DNA from: Bradyrhizobium roseum
GTDB lineage: Bacteria; Pseudomonadota; Alphaproteobacteria; Rhizobiales; Xanthobacteraceae
Direction: 5' to 3'
DNA: 64,000 bases
Assembly (NCBI RefSeq): GCF_030413175.1
Contig: NZ_CP129212.1
Location: 868,001 to 932,000, forward strand
Of this stretch, positions 33,351-40,657 are shown in pieces. The notes beneath the pieces were generated by a model, which saw only the letters and a program-made list of their open reading frames with translations, searched no databases and had not been told where the DNA came from. The position numbers and the translations under genes were made by a program. Each line of letters begins with the position of its first letter. Position 1 is the first letter of the stretch.

Positions 33351-34016
33351 ATGGATACGTCTCATCTGGCACAACACGCAGGAACCGCGGGCGCGCTATT
33401 CGCGTCGATCTTCGTGGTCGCCACGACCACGATGAAGACCATGATCCCGTTGCGGGTGTTCGGCATCCTTGCCAACGTGGTCCTGATTGTAACCGCGATC
33501 CCGTCCCACAATTTTCTGGTCATGGGGGTGCAGGTGGTGATGCTGCTGGTCAACTCCTATCGCCTGCACCAGATGCTGCAGCTGGTGCGCGACGTCAAGA
33601 AATCCGTCAATAGCGACCTCTCGATGGAGTGGTTGAAGCCGTTCATGACCGAGCGCCAATGCGCCGCTGGCGAGATTCTGTTCTACAAGGACGAAAAAGC
33701 CGAGGACATGCTCTATATCGTCAGCGGCAGGTTCAAGCTGGTTGAGTCCGGCATCGTGCTGCCGGTCGGCGCCATCGTCGGCGAACTCGGCATGCTGTCA
33801 CCGTCGAACATGCGTACCCAGACGCTGGAATGCGTGGAGGCCGGCCTCGTGCTGAGCGTGAGCTACACCAAGGTCGAGGAACTCTACGTGCAGAACCCGG
33901 CCTTCGGCTTCTATTTTCTTCGTCTCGCCAGCGCGCGGCTGTTCCAGAATCTGGAAACGCTGCAGCAGCAGCTGAACCAGCAAACGGCGTCCGCTGCTGC
34001 GCCGAAGCCCGCATAG
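33351..34016 (+). CDS. membrane protein with cyclic-nucleotide-binding domain
   Basis: A 221-residue protein. Two or three membrane helices occupy residues 15-75 (AGALFASIFVVATTTMKT, VFGILANVVLIVTAIP, FLVMGVQVVMLLVNSY), followed by a Crp-type cNMP domain at 95-195 (CAAGEILFYKDEKAEDMLYI, VGAIVGELGMLSPSN). There is no helix-turn-helix, so it is not a transcription factor. A C-terminal Gln-rich helix ends the chain. It resembles bacterial Popeye-like proteins in layout. It stands divergent from a MloK1-type channel, suggesting a shared cAMP response. Confidence 0.8.
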   Translation: MDTSHLAQHAGTAGALFASIFVVATTTMKTMIPLRVFGILANVVLIVTAIPSHNFLVMGVQVVMLLVNSYRLHQMLQLVRDVKKSVNSDLSMEWLKPFMTERQCAAGEILFYKDEKAEDMLYIVSGRFKLVESGIVLPVGAIVGELGMLSPSNMRTQTLECVEAGLVLSVSYTKVEELYVQNPAFGFYFLRLASARLFQNLETLQQQLNQQTASAAAPKPA

Positions 34017-34034
34017 AGGCCGGAGCCCGAAGGA

Positions 34035-34907
34035 GTGGCAGACCGCGGTATCCTGTCGTCGTTGCGTTATCTGTTCGCCGATGTCATCGGCGACGATGAC
34101 GACACGCCACCGTTCCTGCCCGAAGGGCTGCCGGAGCCTGTCATGGCGGCGGCGAGCGAGGCGATCCATCGGTTGATTGATTATCAAGGCCCGGGTTACG
34201 CGCACCTCTATGTTACCCGGCTGCGGCGGTTCATCGGCAAACAGGGTGTCGACGAGGCGATGCTCTTCGATATTGCGCAGCTGATGGCGGCACGCATGAG
34301 CTACGAGGATCCGATCCGGATCGCGCAGTTGAAGCTGTTCGAACTCGACGGCCGGCCCGGCGCATCAGCCGGTTCCGTCGAGGTCAAGAAATTCCGGATC
34401 GAGGAACTGATTGGCGCGCTTCCGGCCGTCATCGCCGAATATTTGCTCGATGCCCTCGATTGGGCCGGATGGTCGAACAAGCGGATCTCCATTCGCTTCA
34501 GCACGGCCAGCTGGCTCGGCATCCGCCGTCTCAGGATCGAGGCGGGGCTCAAGCGCTGGCGACTGTTTTCGGTGCGCTACGCCAGAGAGCGGGTCTGGGT
34601 CGAACGCTGGTTGCACATGATCGACCGCAGCCTGACCAAGCAACCCCAGGCCGCGCCCGCGATCATCCACACCGCCTCCATGATCGAGGGGTATGGCGAC
34701 GTCTATCGCCAGGGCATGGCGGACTGGAATGCGATCATCGACAGCCTGGTCAAGCCGACTTTCGATGGCGTGCTGGCGCTGCCCGATCTCGGACGCGCGG
34801 TAACCGAGGCCCGCGCCGCCGCATTGCCCGACCCGCGGCAGGCGTCGCTCAAGCGCAAGATCGCCGAAATCCGCGCGCGGGTGGCGGCCAGCGCCTATGT
34901 GACCTGA
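34035..34907 (+). CDS. stand-alone DUF6537-like protein
   Basis: A 290-residue cytoplasmic protein rich in Arg, Ala and Leu. The segment YQGPGYAHLYVTRLRRFIGK and AARMSYEDPIRIAQLK recall the DUF6537 region attached to the beta subunit of indolepyruvate oxidoreductases, but the catalytic parts are absent. The role is unknown. The start is a GTG at 34035, 18 bases after the preceding stop; it sits directly on an AAGGAG, and CGGAG nine bases upstream is the better ribosome site. It is convergent with the TAXI-like gene. Confidence 0.6.
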   Translation: MADRGILSSLRYLFADVIGDDDDTPPFLPEGLPEPVMAAASEAIHRLIDYQGPGYAHLYVTRLRRFIGKQGVDEAMLFDIAQLMAARMSYEDPIRIAQLKLFELDGRPGASAGSVEVKKFRIEELIGALPAVIAEYLLDALDWAGWSNKRISIRFSTASWLGIRRLRIEAGLKRWRLFSVRYARERVWVERWLHMIDRSLTKQPQAAPAIIHTASMIEGYGDVYRQGMADWNAIIDSLVKPTFDGVLALPDLGRAVTEARAAALPDPRQASLKRKIAEIRARVAASAYVT

Positions 34908-34909
34908 TC

Positions 34910-36307
34910 TTACGCGCTCTGGGCGGTCTTCACGGCCACCACCTTGTCGTCCGGGGATGGCGGGTGCCGCTTGAGATGTTCGCGGCGCAAGCCGATCTCG
35001 TCGCGCACGAATTCATAGCCAAGTTTGAACGTGTCCAGTCCGTCGCTGGAAATGGTACCGTCGCGCAAGCCGATCACCGCGCGGCGCAGGATGGTTTCCA
35101 GTTCGTCCTGCAACTCGTCGAGCGCATCCAGCGATGTGGCATATTCCATGCGTTCGCCGACGTCGAGGATGGCGGTCGCGAGCTGGCTGGCCTTCTCCGG
35201 CGCGACTCGCGTCACCTTGGTGTAGATCGCGGCAAAGATCGAGCCGATGATGCTGAGTGCGGCGAGCCCGACATAGATCGGCTCGCTGTAGCGCTCGAAG
35301 AAGGACTTCGATTCGTCGTTGATGTATTCGGCGGCGCCTGGATGCGCCACGATGAAGGCGTCCTTGTCGGTAGCCGCCGGCTCGATCTTGGACGCGAAAC
35401 CGTCGGGCAGCGCCAGTTCGGTCTTGTTCTCGTAGATGATCCGGGCGAGGTCGGCGACGGTCGCAGCCGGCAGCTTGGACTGGGCGACCAGCAGCCATTC
35501 CAGCCCGATCGTATCGAGGTCTTCCTCGGGCACTGCGGGCGAAGCCGACAGCATGCCGGTCGCCACTGTTTCCTCCGAAATGGCGGGGTTCTTCCTCGCG
35601 ATCGACTTCGCCGAATCGATCGGGTTCAGGGCGAAGGCGCCGCGCCTGGCGAGCGGCTCGTAGCTCTTGTCCTTGACGATGTGCGAGGCGTGCGCGACCT
35701 TGATCACCGCGCCGAAGCCCGAAGAAAACAGCTTCTCGAGGGTCGCGCCGGGTGGAGCCATCTGAATGCGGGCTGCGCCATCCGCGTCCGGAAGTTCGAG
35801 AACATTGCGCACCAGCGCGCCGCTGCTCTCGCTGTCGGCGATGACCGCGATCTTCTTTTTCTTCAATTCGGCAATTGTCTTGATTTTCTTGCCGCCGGGG
35901 CTGATCAGCAAGAACAGGTCGCGATCGAGAATGGCGAGCGCGCGGGCGCGCGGCGGAATTCTGGCGTCGGTACGCAATATCGCCAGGTTTGCCTCCTTGC
36001 GGTCGAATTGCGAAAGCGCCTTCACATTGTCGCCATTGGGCACGATCTTGAGCCGCAGCCTCGAGGAATTATTCTTCAACACCGTCGCCAGCCGGGCTGC
36101 GAAGCGCGCCTCGGGGCCGTTGGCCTCGCCGACGGCAAACACCAGCGTTTCGGAATTGCGCAACCATGTCCGGCCGCCCCATACCACGGCGGCGGTCAGG
36201 ACCAGGGTCAGGACAGAGAACAGCAGGATCTGGGTCCGATTGCCCTTGACGATGCGCAAACGGCGGTGCGGCATTTCCGGACGCGGCGTTGCGGCTTCAG
36301 CGCTCAT
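34910..36307 (-). CDS. membrane-anchored TAXI-family solute-binding protein
   Basis: A 465-residue protein. An N-terminal basic stretch precedes a signal anchor (TQILLFSVLTLVLTAAVVW). The TAXI-like binding domain follows (ETLVFAVGEANGPEARFAAR, AELKKKKIAVIADSESSGALV, IYENKTELALPDGF). Near residue 340 a second membrane helix (YVGLAALSIIGSIFAAIY) leads to a cytoplasmic helical tail of about 110 residues. No permease gene adjoins, so the protein may be a sensor or serve a remote TRAP permease. ATG at 36307 was preferred to one 21 bases upstream. Confidence 0.82.
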   Translation of the reverse strand: MSAEAATPRPEMPHRRLRIVKGNRTQILLFSVLTLVLTAAVVWGGRTWLRNSETLVFAVGEANGPEARFAARLATVLKNNSSRLRLKIVPNGDNVKALSQFDRKEANLAILRTDARIPPRARALAILDRDLFLLISPGGKKIKTIAELKKKKIAVIADSESSGALVRNVLELPDADGAARIQMAPPGATLEKLFSSGFGAVIKVAHASHIVKDKSYEPLARRGAFALNPIDSAKSIARKNPAISEETVATGMLSASPAVPEEDLDTIGLEWLLVAQSKLPAATVADLARIIYENKTELALPDGFASKIEPAATDKDAFIVAHPGAAEYINDESKSFFERYSEPIYVGLAALSIIGSIFAAIYTKVTRVAPEKASQLATAILDVGERMEYATSLDALDELQDELETILRRAVIGLRDGTISSDGLDTFKLGYEFVRDEIGLRREHLKRHPPSPDDKVVAVKTAQSA

Positions 36308-36560
36308 GGCTCGTACCCGGAGATCCACGGACGTGTCGCCGCGTGCAGGCCGCAGGCCGTCCGACTGAATTCGTAAATGCCTAGAAAAGAACGATAATTT
36401 TACCCTCGGGACAAGGATAGTCCGCTCCTATGGGTTTGCAAACGGCGCACGACGGTAACCTTACCCCCAAGGTCATGCTGCGCGCCGGCGCCGCAGTATC
36501 GCAGTTCCGCCACACCGTGCTATTTTCAGACCACCCACAGGTGCATTCCGGCGCGGGAGA

Positions 36561-36577
36561 TGTCATAAATCATGACA
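36561..36577. promoter_or_regulatory. palindrome TGTCAT-AAATC-ATGACA
   Basis: Inverted arms TGTCAT and ATGACA lie around AAATC in the 380-base gap 36308-36687 between divergent genes. About 20 bases further is TTGACA (36597-36602), a possible -35 for the DUF3307 gene; no good -10 is seen. Apart from these the gap seems empty. Confidence 0.45.
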
Positions 36578-36687
36578 ACTTTCGAATAGTCCGGGTTTGA
36601 CAAGAACATTGCGCTGACAGCCTAGGTCCCGGTTTTTCGCCACCTCTTCAGTCCCAGCAAAGGGCGTCAGCTTTGTTGTTTCCCTCG

Positions 36688-37080
36688 ATGTCGTCCTCGG
36701 TCCCGGTAGGTGCGCTGATAGGATGGATGCTGCTTCTGACCGTGAAGCACGTTATTGCCGATTTCATGCTGCAAAACTCCTGGATGGCGATCGGCAAGGA
36801 TCAGAAGACCGGCTGGGCCCTGCCACTATTGGCGCATTGCCTCGTCCATCTCGCGGTATCGCTGGTTTTCATATCGATCGTCGCGCCGCGATTCTGGTTC
36901 GTGGCCTTTATCGACTTCGCCATCCACATCACCGTTGACCGTATCAAGGGGATCATCGCTTCCAGGCTCGGCGTGACGCTGGAGAACGAGCATCCCTGGT
37001 TCTGGACACTGATCGGCGTCGACCAGGCGCTGCACCATCTCACCGGGTTCGGCCTGTCGATCTTCATGGCCGCGAACTGA
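36688..37080 (+). CDS. DUF3307 family membrane protein
   Basis: A 130-residue membrane protein with three to four helices. HVIADFMLQNSWM near residue 25, LLAHCLVHLAVSLV and DFAIHITVDRIKG with conserved histidines are typical of DUF3307, whose function is unknown. Near the C-terminus FWTLIGVDQALHHLTGFGL repeats the His-rich theme. ATG at 36688 is used; two TTG codons just upstream are less likely. Confidence 0.82.
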   Translation: MSSSVPVGALIGWMLLLTVKHVIADFMLQNSWMAIGKDQKTGWALPLLAHCLVHLAVSLVFISIVAPRFWFVAFIDFAIHITVDRIKGIIASRLGVTLENEHPWFWTLIGVDQALHHLTGFGLSIFMAAN

Positions 37081-37254
37081 TCCGCGCGCCAAACGGGGCT
37101 CGAGCCTGTTTGTTCATCGCGCCTCAGGCATGGCCGCACCTCCGCGAATCAGTTCCCGGAACCGGAGGGCAAGCCCCCCGGTACACTACTAGTGGTCGTG
37201 GTTAACCTTTCGTTAGAGAATTGCGCTGCATCTTCCGCGAAGGGAGAACCCGCA

Positions 37255-37656
37255 ATGTTTTCAAGCCGCGACGCCTTCGAGAACGATTTCTGTCCGGTTC
37301 GCGACGAACTGCTCGGCGAGATGTATCGGGCCAATGCCAATGGCCTGCCGCTTCTCGTGGATAGCGTTTCGTCCGACGTCCGCGCCATGCTGGCGCTGTT
37401 CTGCTATCGCCGCAGCCACCTCCATGCGCTGGCCGTCGCGATCGCTGCGAGCTGCACCGAGCGTGAACTGGTCCATTTCGGCGGCCGGGTCGGGTCAACG
37501 CTGTACGCGCTGTCGCGCGAGCCCGCCGACCGTTCCGCCGGGTTATCATCCAGCAGCGGCCGCAAGCCGATCACGCTGTCGACCAAGCCGCTCTCGACCT
37601 TCAAGCCGATCGAGGACGAAGTCGATGATGAAGATCTTGAATCAGTGACGGCGTAA
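37255..37656 (+). CDS. hypothetical protein
   Basis: A 133-residue soluble protein. The middle part (MLALFCYRRSHLHALAVAIA, ASCTERELVHFGGRVG) looks alpha-helical; the C-terminus is Ser/Pro/Lys-rich and ends acidic (IEDEVDDEDLES). I do not recognise the family. GGGAGA nine bases before the ATG supports the start. It is followed by a strong hairpin and a convergent gene. Confidence 0.6.
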   Translation: MFSSRDAFENDFCPVRDELLGEMYRANANGLPLLVDSVSSDVRAMLALFCYRRSHLHALAVAIAASCTERELVHFGGRVGSTLYALSREPADRSAGLSSSSGRKPITLSTKPLSTFKPIEDEVDDEDLESVTA

Positions 37657-37664
37657 GGCTTGCT

Positions 37665-37690
37665 GTCGTTCCTGCGAACGCAGGAACGAC
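37665..37690. terminator. 12-bp perfect hairpin between convergent genes
   Basis: GTCGTTCCTGCG and CGCAGGAACGAC are exact inverted copies separated by AA. The sequence resembles a dispersed rhizobial repeat and lies between convergent genes, where it probably ends or protects both transcripts. There is no U-run. Confidence 0.55.
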
Positions 37691-37697
37691 GCCGTTG

Positions 37698-38012
37698 CTA
37701 CGCCAACACCGGCAGTCCGTGACGCTTCCGTGCCATCGCACATTCGACGTCGCCGGGCATGCAGGTGCGGCACACGTCGGGCCGCACCGCATAGACCAGG
37801 CATGACGTCGCTTCGCCGACCTTGCCCGACAGCGCCGAACAGCGGTCACCGTCGCAGCGCATGCCTGACAGTCTTTCGTTGACGAATTTTTCCGGAATCA
37901 GGTCGAGCGCCGAATCGTCTTCGATCGTGAAGCGCGGCCAGTTCTGCGAGTAGCTGCAGCAGGCGCCACAGGCCTGGCAGGGGCTTTCGCTATCGGCGGC
38001 GATTCGAGGCAT
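37698..38012 (-). CDS. YkgJ family cysteine cluster protein
   Basis: A 104-residue cytoplasmic protein with the YkgJ arrangement: CQACGACC near residue 12, MRCDGDRCSAL near 51, then CLVYAVRPDVCRTCMPGD. Such clusters bind zinc or an Fe-S cluster; the role of the family is not settled. It lies 49 bases downstream of the WYL regulator on the same strand and could be co-transcribed with it. Confidence 0.85.
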   Translation of the reverse strand: MPRIAADSESPCQACGACCSYSQNWPRFTIEDDSALDLIPEKFVNERLSGMRCDGDRCSALSGKVGEATSCLVYAVRPDVCRTCMPGDVECAMARKRHGLPVLA

Positions 38013-38061
38013 ACCCAGCGTTTAGCCGCAAATCGTGGCCGCGGCCAGCCGACAGGTTTCT

Positions 38062-38760
38062 TCAGGTATCCTTCGGCGCTTCCCAGACCAGGCTGCGCCG
38101 CCATTTCGCCCGCAGGATGTCGCGGCGCTCCGGATATTTTTCGTCGTGGTACACCGCATCGACGACGCGGTCGGTGCGGAAACTGCGAAAGTCCTTGCGC
38201 AGTTCGCACCACGCCGCGAGGATTCGCACGGCTTCGTGATAGCCGACCGCGATCGGCCAGATCGTGCGCTGACTGTCGCGGCCATGCTCGTCGCGATAGT
38301 TCAGCGTGATCTTCCTACCCTCGTGGATCTGCGTGCGTGTCCGCACCATGTCGATTCGGTCGGGCTCCCGGTTCCAGGCTCGCCGGGCACGGCTCGCCGG
38401 CTCCAGCACGAAGGGGCGCAGCCGCTCCGGCACCGTTTCAGCGACTTTCGCCATCAGGTCCTGGGCGGCGCGCGCCAGCGCCGGATCGGCGTGACCGACC
38501 ACCCATTGCGCGCCGAGCACGCAGGCCTCGATCTCGTCAGGCGTCAGCATCAATGGCGGCAGGTCGAACCCCTTTTCCAGGATGTAACCCACGCCGGCCT
38601 CGCCGCGGATCGGCACCCGCTGTTCGATCAGGGTCGTTATATCGCGGTAGATGGTTCGCTTTGAAGTCTCCAGCTCGGCGGCAATGGCATCCGCTGTCAG
38701 GGGTTTGCGGGTGCGCCGAAGCACCTGGATGATCTGGAATAGCCGGTCGGCCCGTCGCAT
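38062..38760 (-). CDS. WYL-domain (YafY-type) transcriptional regulator
   Basis: A 232-residue regulator with an N-terminal HTH_11 domain (RLFQIIQVLRRTRKPLTADA, TSKRTIYRDITTLIEQRVPI) and a WYL domain at about 140-215 (RKITLNYRDEHGRDSQRTIW, GYHEAVRILAAWCELRKDFR with the W-C-E variant). It is shorter than the other WYL regulator of the window and lacks its C-terminal extension. It is divergent from a GST-like gene, and two copies of a 27-base near-palindromic sequence lie between them. Confidence 0.9.
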   Translation of the reverse strand: MRRADRLFQIIQVLRRTRKPLTADAIAAELETSKRTIYRDITTLIEQRVPIRGEAGVGYILEKGFDLPPLMLTPDEIEACVLGAQWVVGHADPALARAAQDLMAKVAETVPERLRPFVLEPASRARRAWNREPDRIDMVRTRTQIHEGRKITLNYRDEHGRDSQRTIWPIAVGYHEAVRILAAWCELRKDFRSFRTDRVVDAVYHDEKYPERRDILRAKWRRSLVWEAPKDT

Positions 38761-38793
38761 GGCGCGTTCTCTTTTCTAACAGCACCTGCCCGA

Positions 38794-38820
38794 TGCTGAC
38801 AGCATGTTGGCAGCAGGGGG
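38794..38820. promoter_or_regulatory. operator candidate, copy 1
   Basis: TGCTGACAGCATGTTGGCAGCA followed by GGGGG. Over 22 bases it pairs at 9 of 11 symmetric positions. It lies 34 bases before the start of the WYL regulator at 38760 and is repeated almost exactly at 39103. Confidence 0.75.
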
Positions 38821-38862
38821 TGGGTATATCCGGACAACACCTCAAGTGAAGGGATTTTGTCC

Positions 38863-39108
38863 ATGACGATTTTCGGCGATTTCGGCTTCCGGGGAAGCCG
38901 CACTCCTCTGGCGAATGTCCGGGGATTTGCGTTCGAACAACTTGTCTCCGTCCATTGCGTCACCACCGATCTGCGCTGGGCGATGGTCGAACTGGCGTGG
39001 CGCTCATTCACGGCATTGTGTGGTTTGGCACAAGGGCAGTTCGCCTCGTGGGCGCGCAAGGCACGTGCGCCGCGGCCGCAGGGCCGCGGCGACCACTGCT
39101 GCTGCTGA
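38863..39108 (+). CDS. possible small protein or remnant between the two operator copies
   Basis: An 81-residue frame with a fair ribosome site (GAAGGG eight bases before the ATG). The sequence (TIFGDFGFRGSRTPLANVRG, VTTDLRWAMVELAWRSF) has moderate coding character, but the C-terminus is basic and ends in a Cys triplet translated from operator copy 2. I know no homologous family. It may be a decayed gene that came with a duplication of the operator region. Confidence 0.3.
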   Translation: MTIFGDFGFRGSRTPLANVRGFAFEQLVSVHCVTTDLRWAMVELAWRSFTALCGLAQGQFASWARKARAPRPQGRGDHCCC

Positions 39109-39129
39109 CACCATGGTGGCAGCAGGGGG
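39103..39129. promoter_or_regulatory. operator candidate, copy 2
   Basis: TGCTGACACCATGGTGGCAGCA followed by GGGGG; symmetric at 10 of 11 positions. It differs from copy 1 at only three bases and lies 43 bases upstream of the GST-like gene, as expected for an operator of the divergent WYL regulator. Confidence 0.8.
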
Positions 39130-39171
39130 GCGCTAAGCCTCAGCGACGTGTCAAGAGATCGGGAGACCAGT

Positions 39172-39903
39172 ATGATTACCTTGTATGGCTTCGGCGCCGG
39201 TTTCGGCCTCCCGGAGATCAGCCCCTTCGTGACCAAGACCGAGGTTCAGCTGAAGATGGCCGGTCTTGCCTATCGCAAGGAAAAGGCAAAACCGCCGGCC
39301 TCGCCGAAGGGGCAGTTGCCTTACATTGTCGACGAGGCCGAGACGATCGCCGATTCAACTTTCATTCGCGCGCATCTCGAAGCCAAACATGGTTTCGATT
39401 TCGACGCGCCGCTGAGCCTGCAGGCGCGGGCGCAGGCCTGGGCCTTCGAGCGGATGATCGAGCACCATGTCTATTGGGCGCTGGTCGGCGCGCGCTGGGT
39501 CGATGCCGATAATTTCGCCAAGGGCCCGGCGCATTTCTTCGACGGCGCGCCGGCCCACCTGCGCGAGAAGATGCGCGAGGACGCGCAATTTCGCGTCGCC
39601 GAGAATTATCTGCTCAGCGGTCTCGGCCGCCATGCTCCCGACGAGGATATCGATCTCGCCGTGCGTTCCATATTCGCATTGTCGGTGCAACTCGGCGACA
39701 AGCCCTTTCTGATGGGCGAAACGCCCTGTGGCATGGACGCCACCGCCTTCGGGGCGCTCGCCGGAATCCTGACGCCGTTCTTCGATTCAGCACTCCGGCA
39801 GCGCACCGAGCAGTTCTCCAATCTCACCGCCTATGTCGACCGGATGATGCTGTTGTACTATCCCGAGTTCGCCTGGGCTTCGGTGCAGCAAGCCGCTGCC
39901 TGA
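39172..39903 (+). CDS. glutathione S-transferase-like protein (metaxin/Tom37-type)
   Basis: A 243-residue protein. The N-terminal thioredoxin-like domain contains ITLYGFGAGFGLPEISPFVT and KGQLPYIVDEAETIADSTFI; the helical C-terminal part contains LGDKPFLMGETPCGMDATAF, near the GST motif 'F-L-x-G-x-x-x-x-x-D'. The group also includes metaxin-related bacterial GSTs of unknown substrate. GGGAGACC precedes the ATG at 39172. The gene is divergent from the WYL regulator with the operator pair between them. Confidence 0.85.
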   Translation: MITLYGFGAGFGLPEISPFVTKTEVQLKMAGLAYRKEKAKPPASPKGQLPYIVDEAETIADSTFIRAHLEAKHGFDFDAPLSLQARAQAWAFERMIEHHVYWALVGARWVDADNFAKGPAHFFDGAPAHLREKMREDAQFRVAENYLLSGLGRHAPDEDIDLAVRSIFALSVQLGDKPFLMGETPCGMDATAFGALAGILTPFFDSALRQRTEQFSNLTAYVDRMMLLYYPEFAWASVQQAAA

Positions 39904-40536
39904 CTATTGCTTCGCCGCTGCGGGCTGGCCCTTCAATGCGGCCAGCTCCGCTTCGAGTTCGGCGATGCGGCCATCGCGCACGGCAAGCGCCTGTGCGACA
40001 TCGGCCGCGTCGAATTTTTGCGGGATGTGCTGCGGGCAGTTGGTGTTCCACGCCGAGATCTTGAACAGGATCACCTGTTCGGGCCGCGCTTTGTAGCCTT
40101 GCGGCATCAGCGATTCCGTCAAGGCTGGATCGTCTTCCACAACACGTGCTTCGCCCCAGATTTTGACGCGGCGGCGATGGGCGTAATCCATTACGAAGAT
40201 GTTCGCCTTCGGATTCTCCGACAGATTGCCCTGCGTGATGTACTGTCGGTTGCCGCTGTAGTCGGCGAACGCGATGGTGTTCTTGTCGAGGATCTTGACA
40301 AAACCCTTCGGTCCGCCGCGGTGCTGGATATAGGGCTGGCCATCGGCGGAAGCGGTCGCAAGGAAGAAACTGTCGGCCTCGGCGAGAAAGCCGGCGAGAT
40401 TCTCGTCGATCTCGGTCCGCCAGCCGCCCCGGGCCTCGACATTGGCATAACCCTGTCGCGAGCCTTTTCGGGTCTGGATCGTCTTCACCGCCGGGGTGAA
40501 AGCAACATCGCTGGAATAGGTGTGAACGTCTGACAT
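39904..40536 (-). CDS. pyridoxamine 5'-phosphate oxidase-related FMN-binding protein
   Basis: A 210-residue split-barrel protein. FFLATASADGQPYIQHRGG and GNRQYITQGNLSENPKANIF match the PNPOx-like family, which binds FMN and reduces or oxidises small molecules. The C-terminus carries a helical tail (DGRIAELEAELAALKGQ) that could form a coiled coil. It is convergent with the GST-like gene and divergent from the LysR gene, so LysR is its most likely regulator. Confidence 0.88.
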   Translation of the reverse strand: MSDVHTYSSDVAFTPAVKTIQTRKGSRQGYANVEARGGWRTEIDENLAGFLAEADSFFLATASADGQPYIQHRGGPKGFVKILDKNTIAFADYSGNRQYITQGNLSENPKANIFVMDYAHRRRVKIWGEARVVEDDPALTESLMPQGYKARPEQVILFKISAWNTNCPQHIPQKFDAADVAQALAVRDGRIAELEAELAALKGQPAAAKQ

Positions 40537-40633
40537 TTGAGCCTCCAGTCGGGGGGCGCCGGTACGGTCGTCCTTCGCCAGCCAAAATGGGAGGTTTCCT
40601 AAAATAAAACAATCTGGCGTATTGACACTACAC

Positions 40634-40652
40634 TATTGCGATATATGCAATA
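40634..40652. promoter_or_regulatory. LysR-type box TATTGC-N7-GCAATA
   Basis: TATTGC and GCAATA are perfect inverted arms separated by GATATAT, containing the T-N11-A core of LysR boxes. A TTGACA lies at 40622-40627. The box sits just six bases before the LysR start codon, in the gap shared with the divergent PNPOx-like gene. Confidence 0.75.
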
Positions 40653-40657
40653 ATTAG

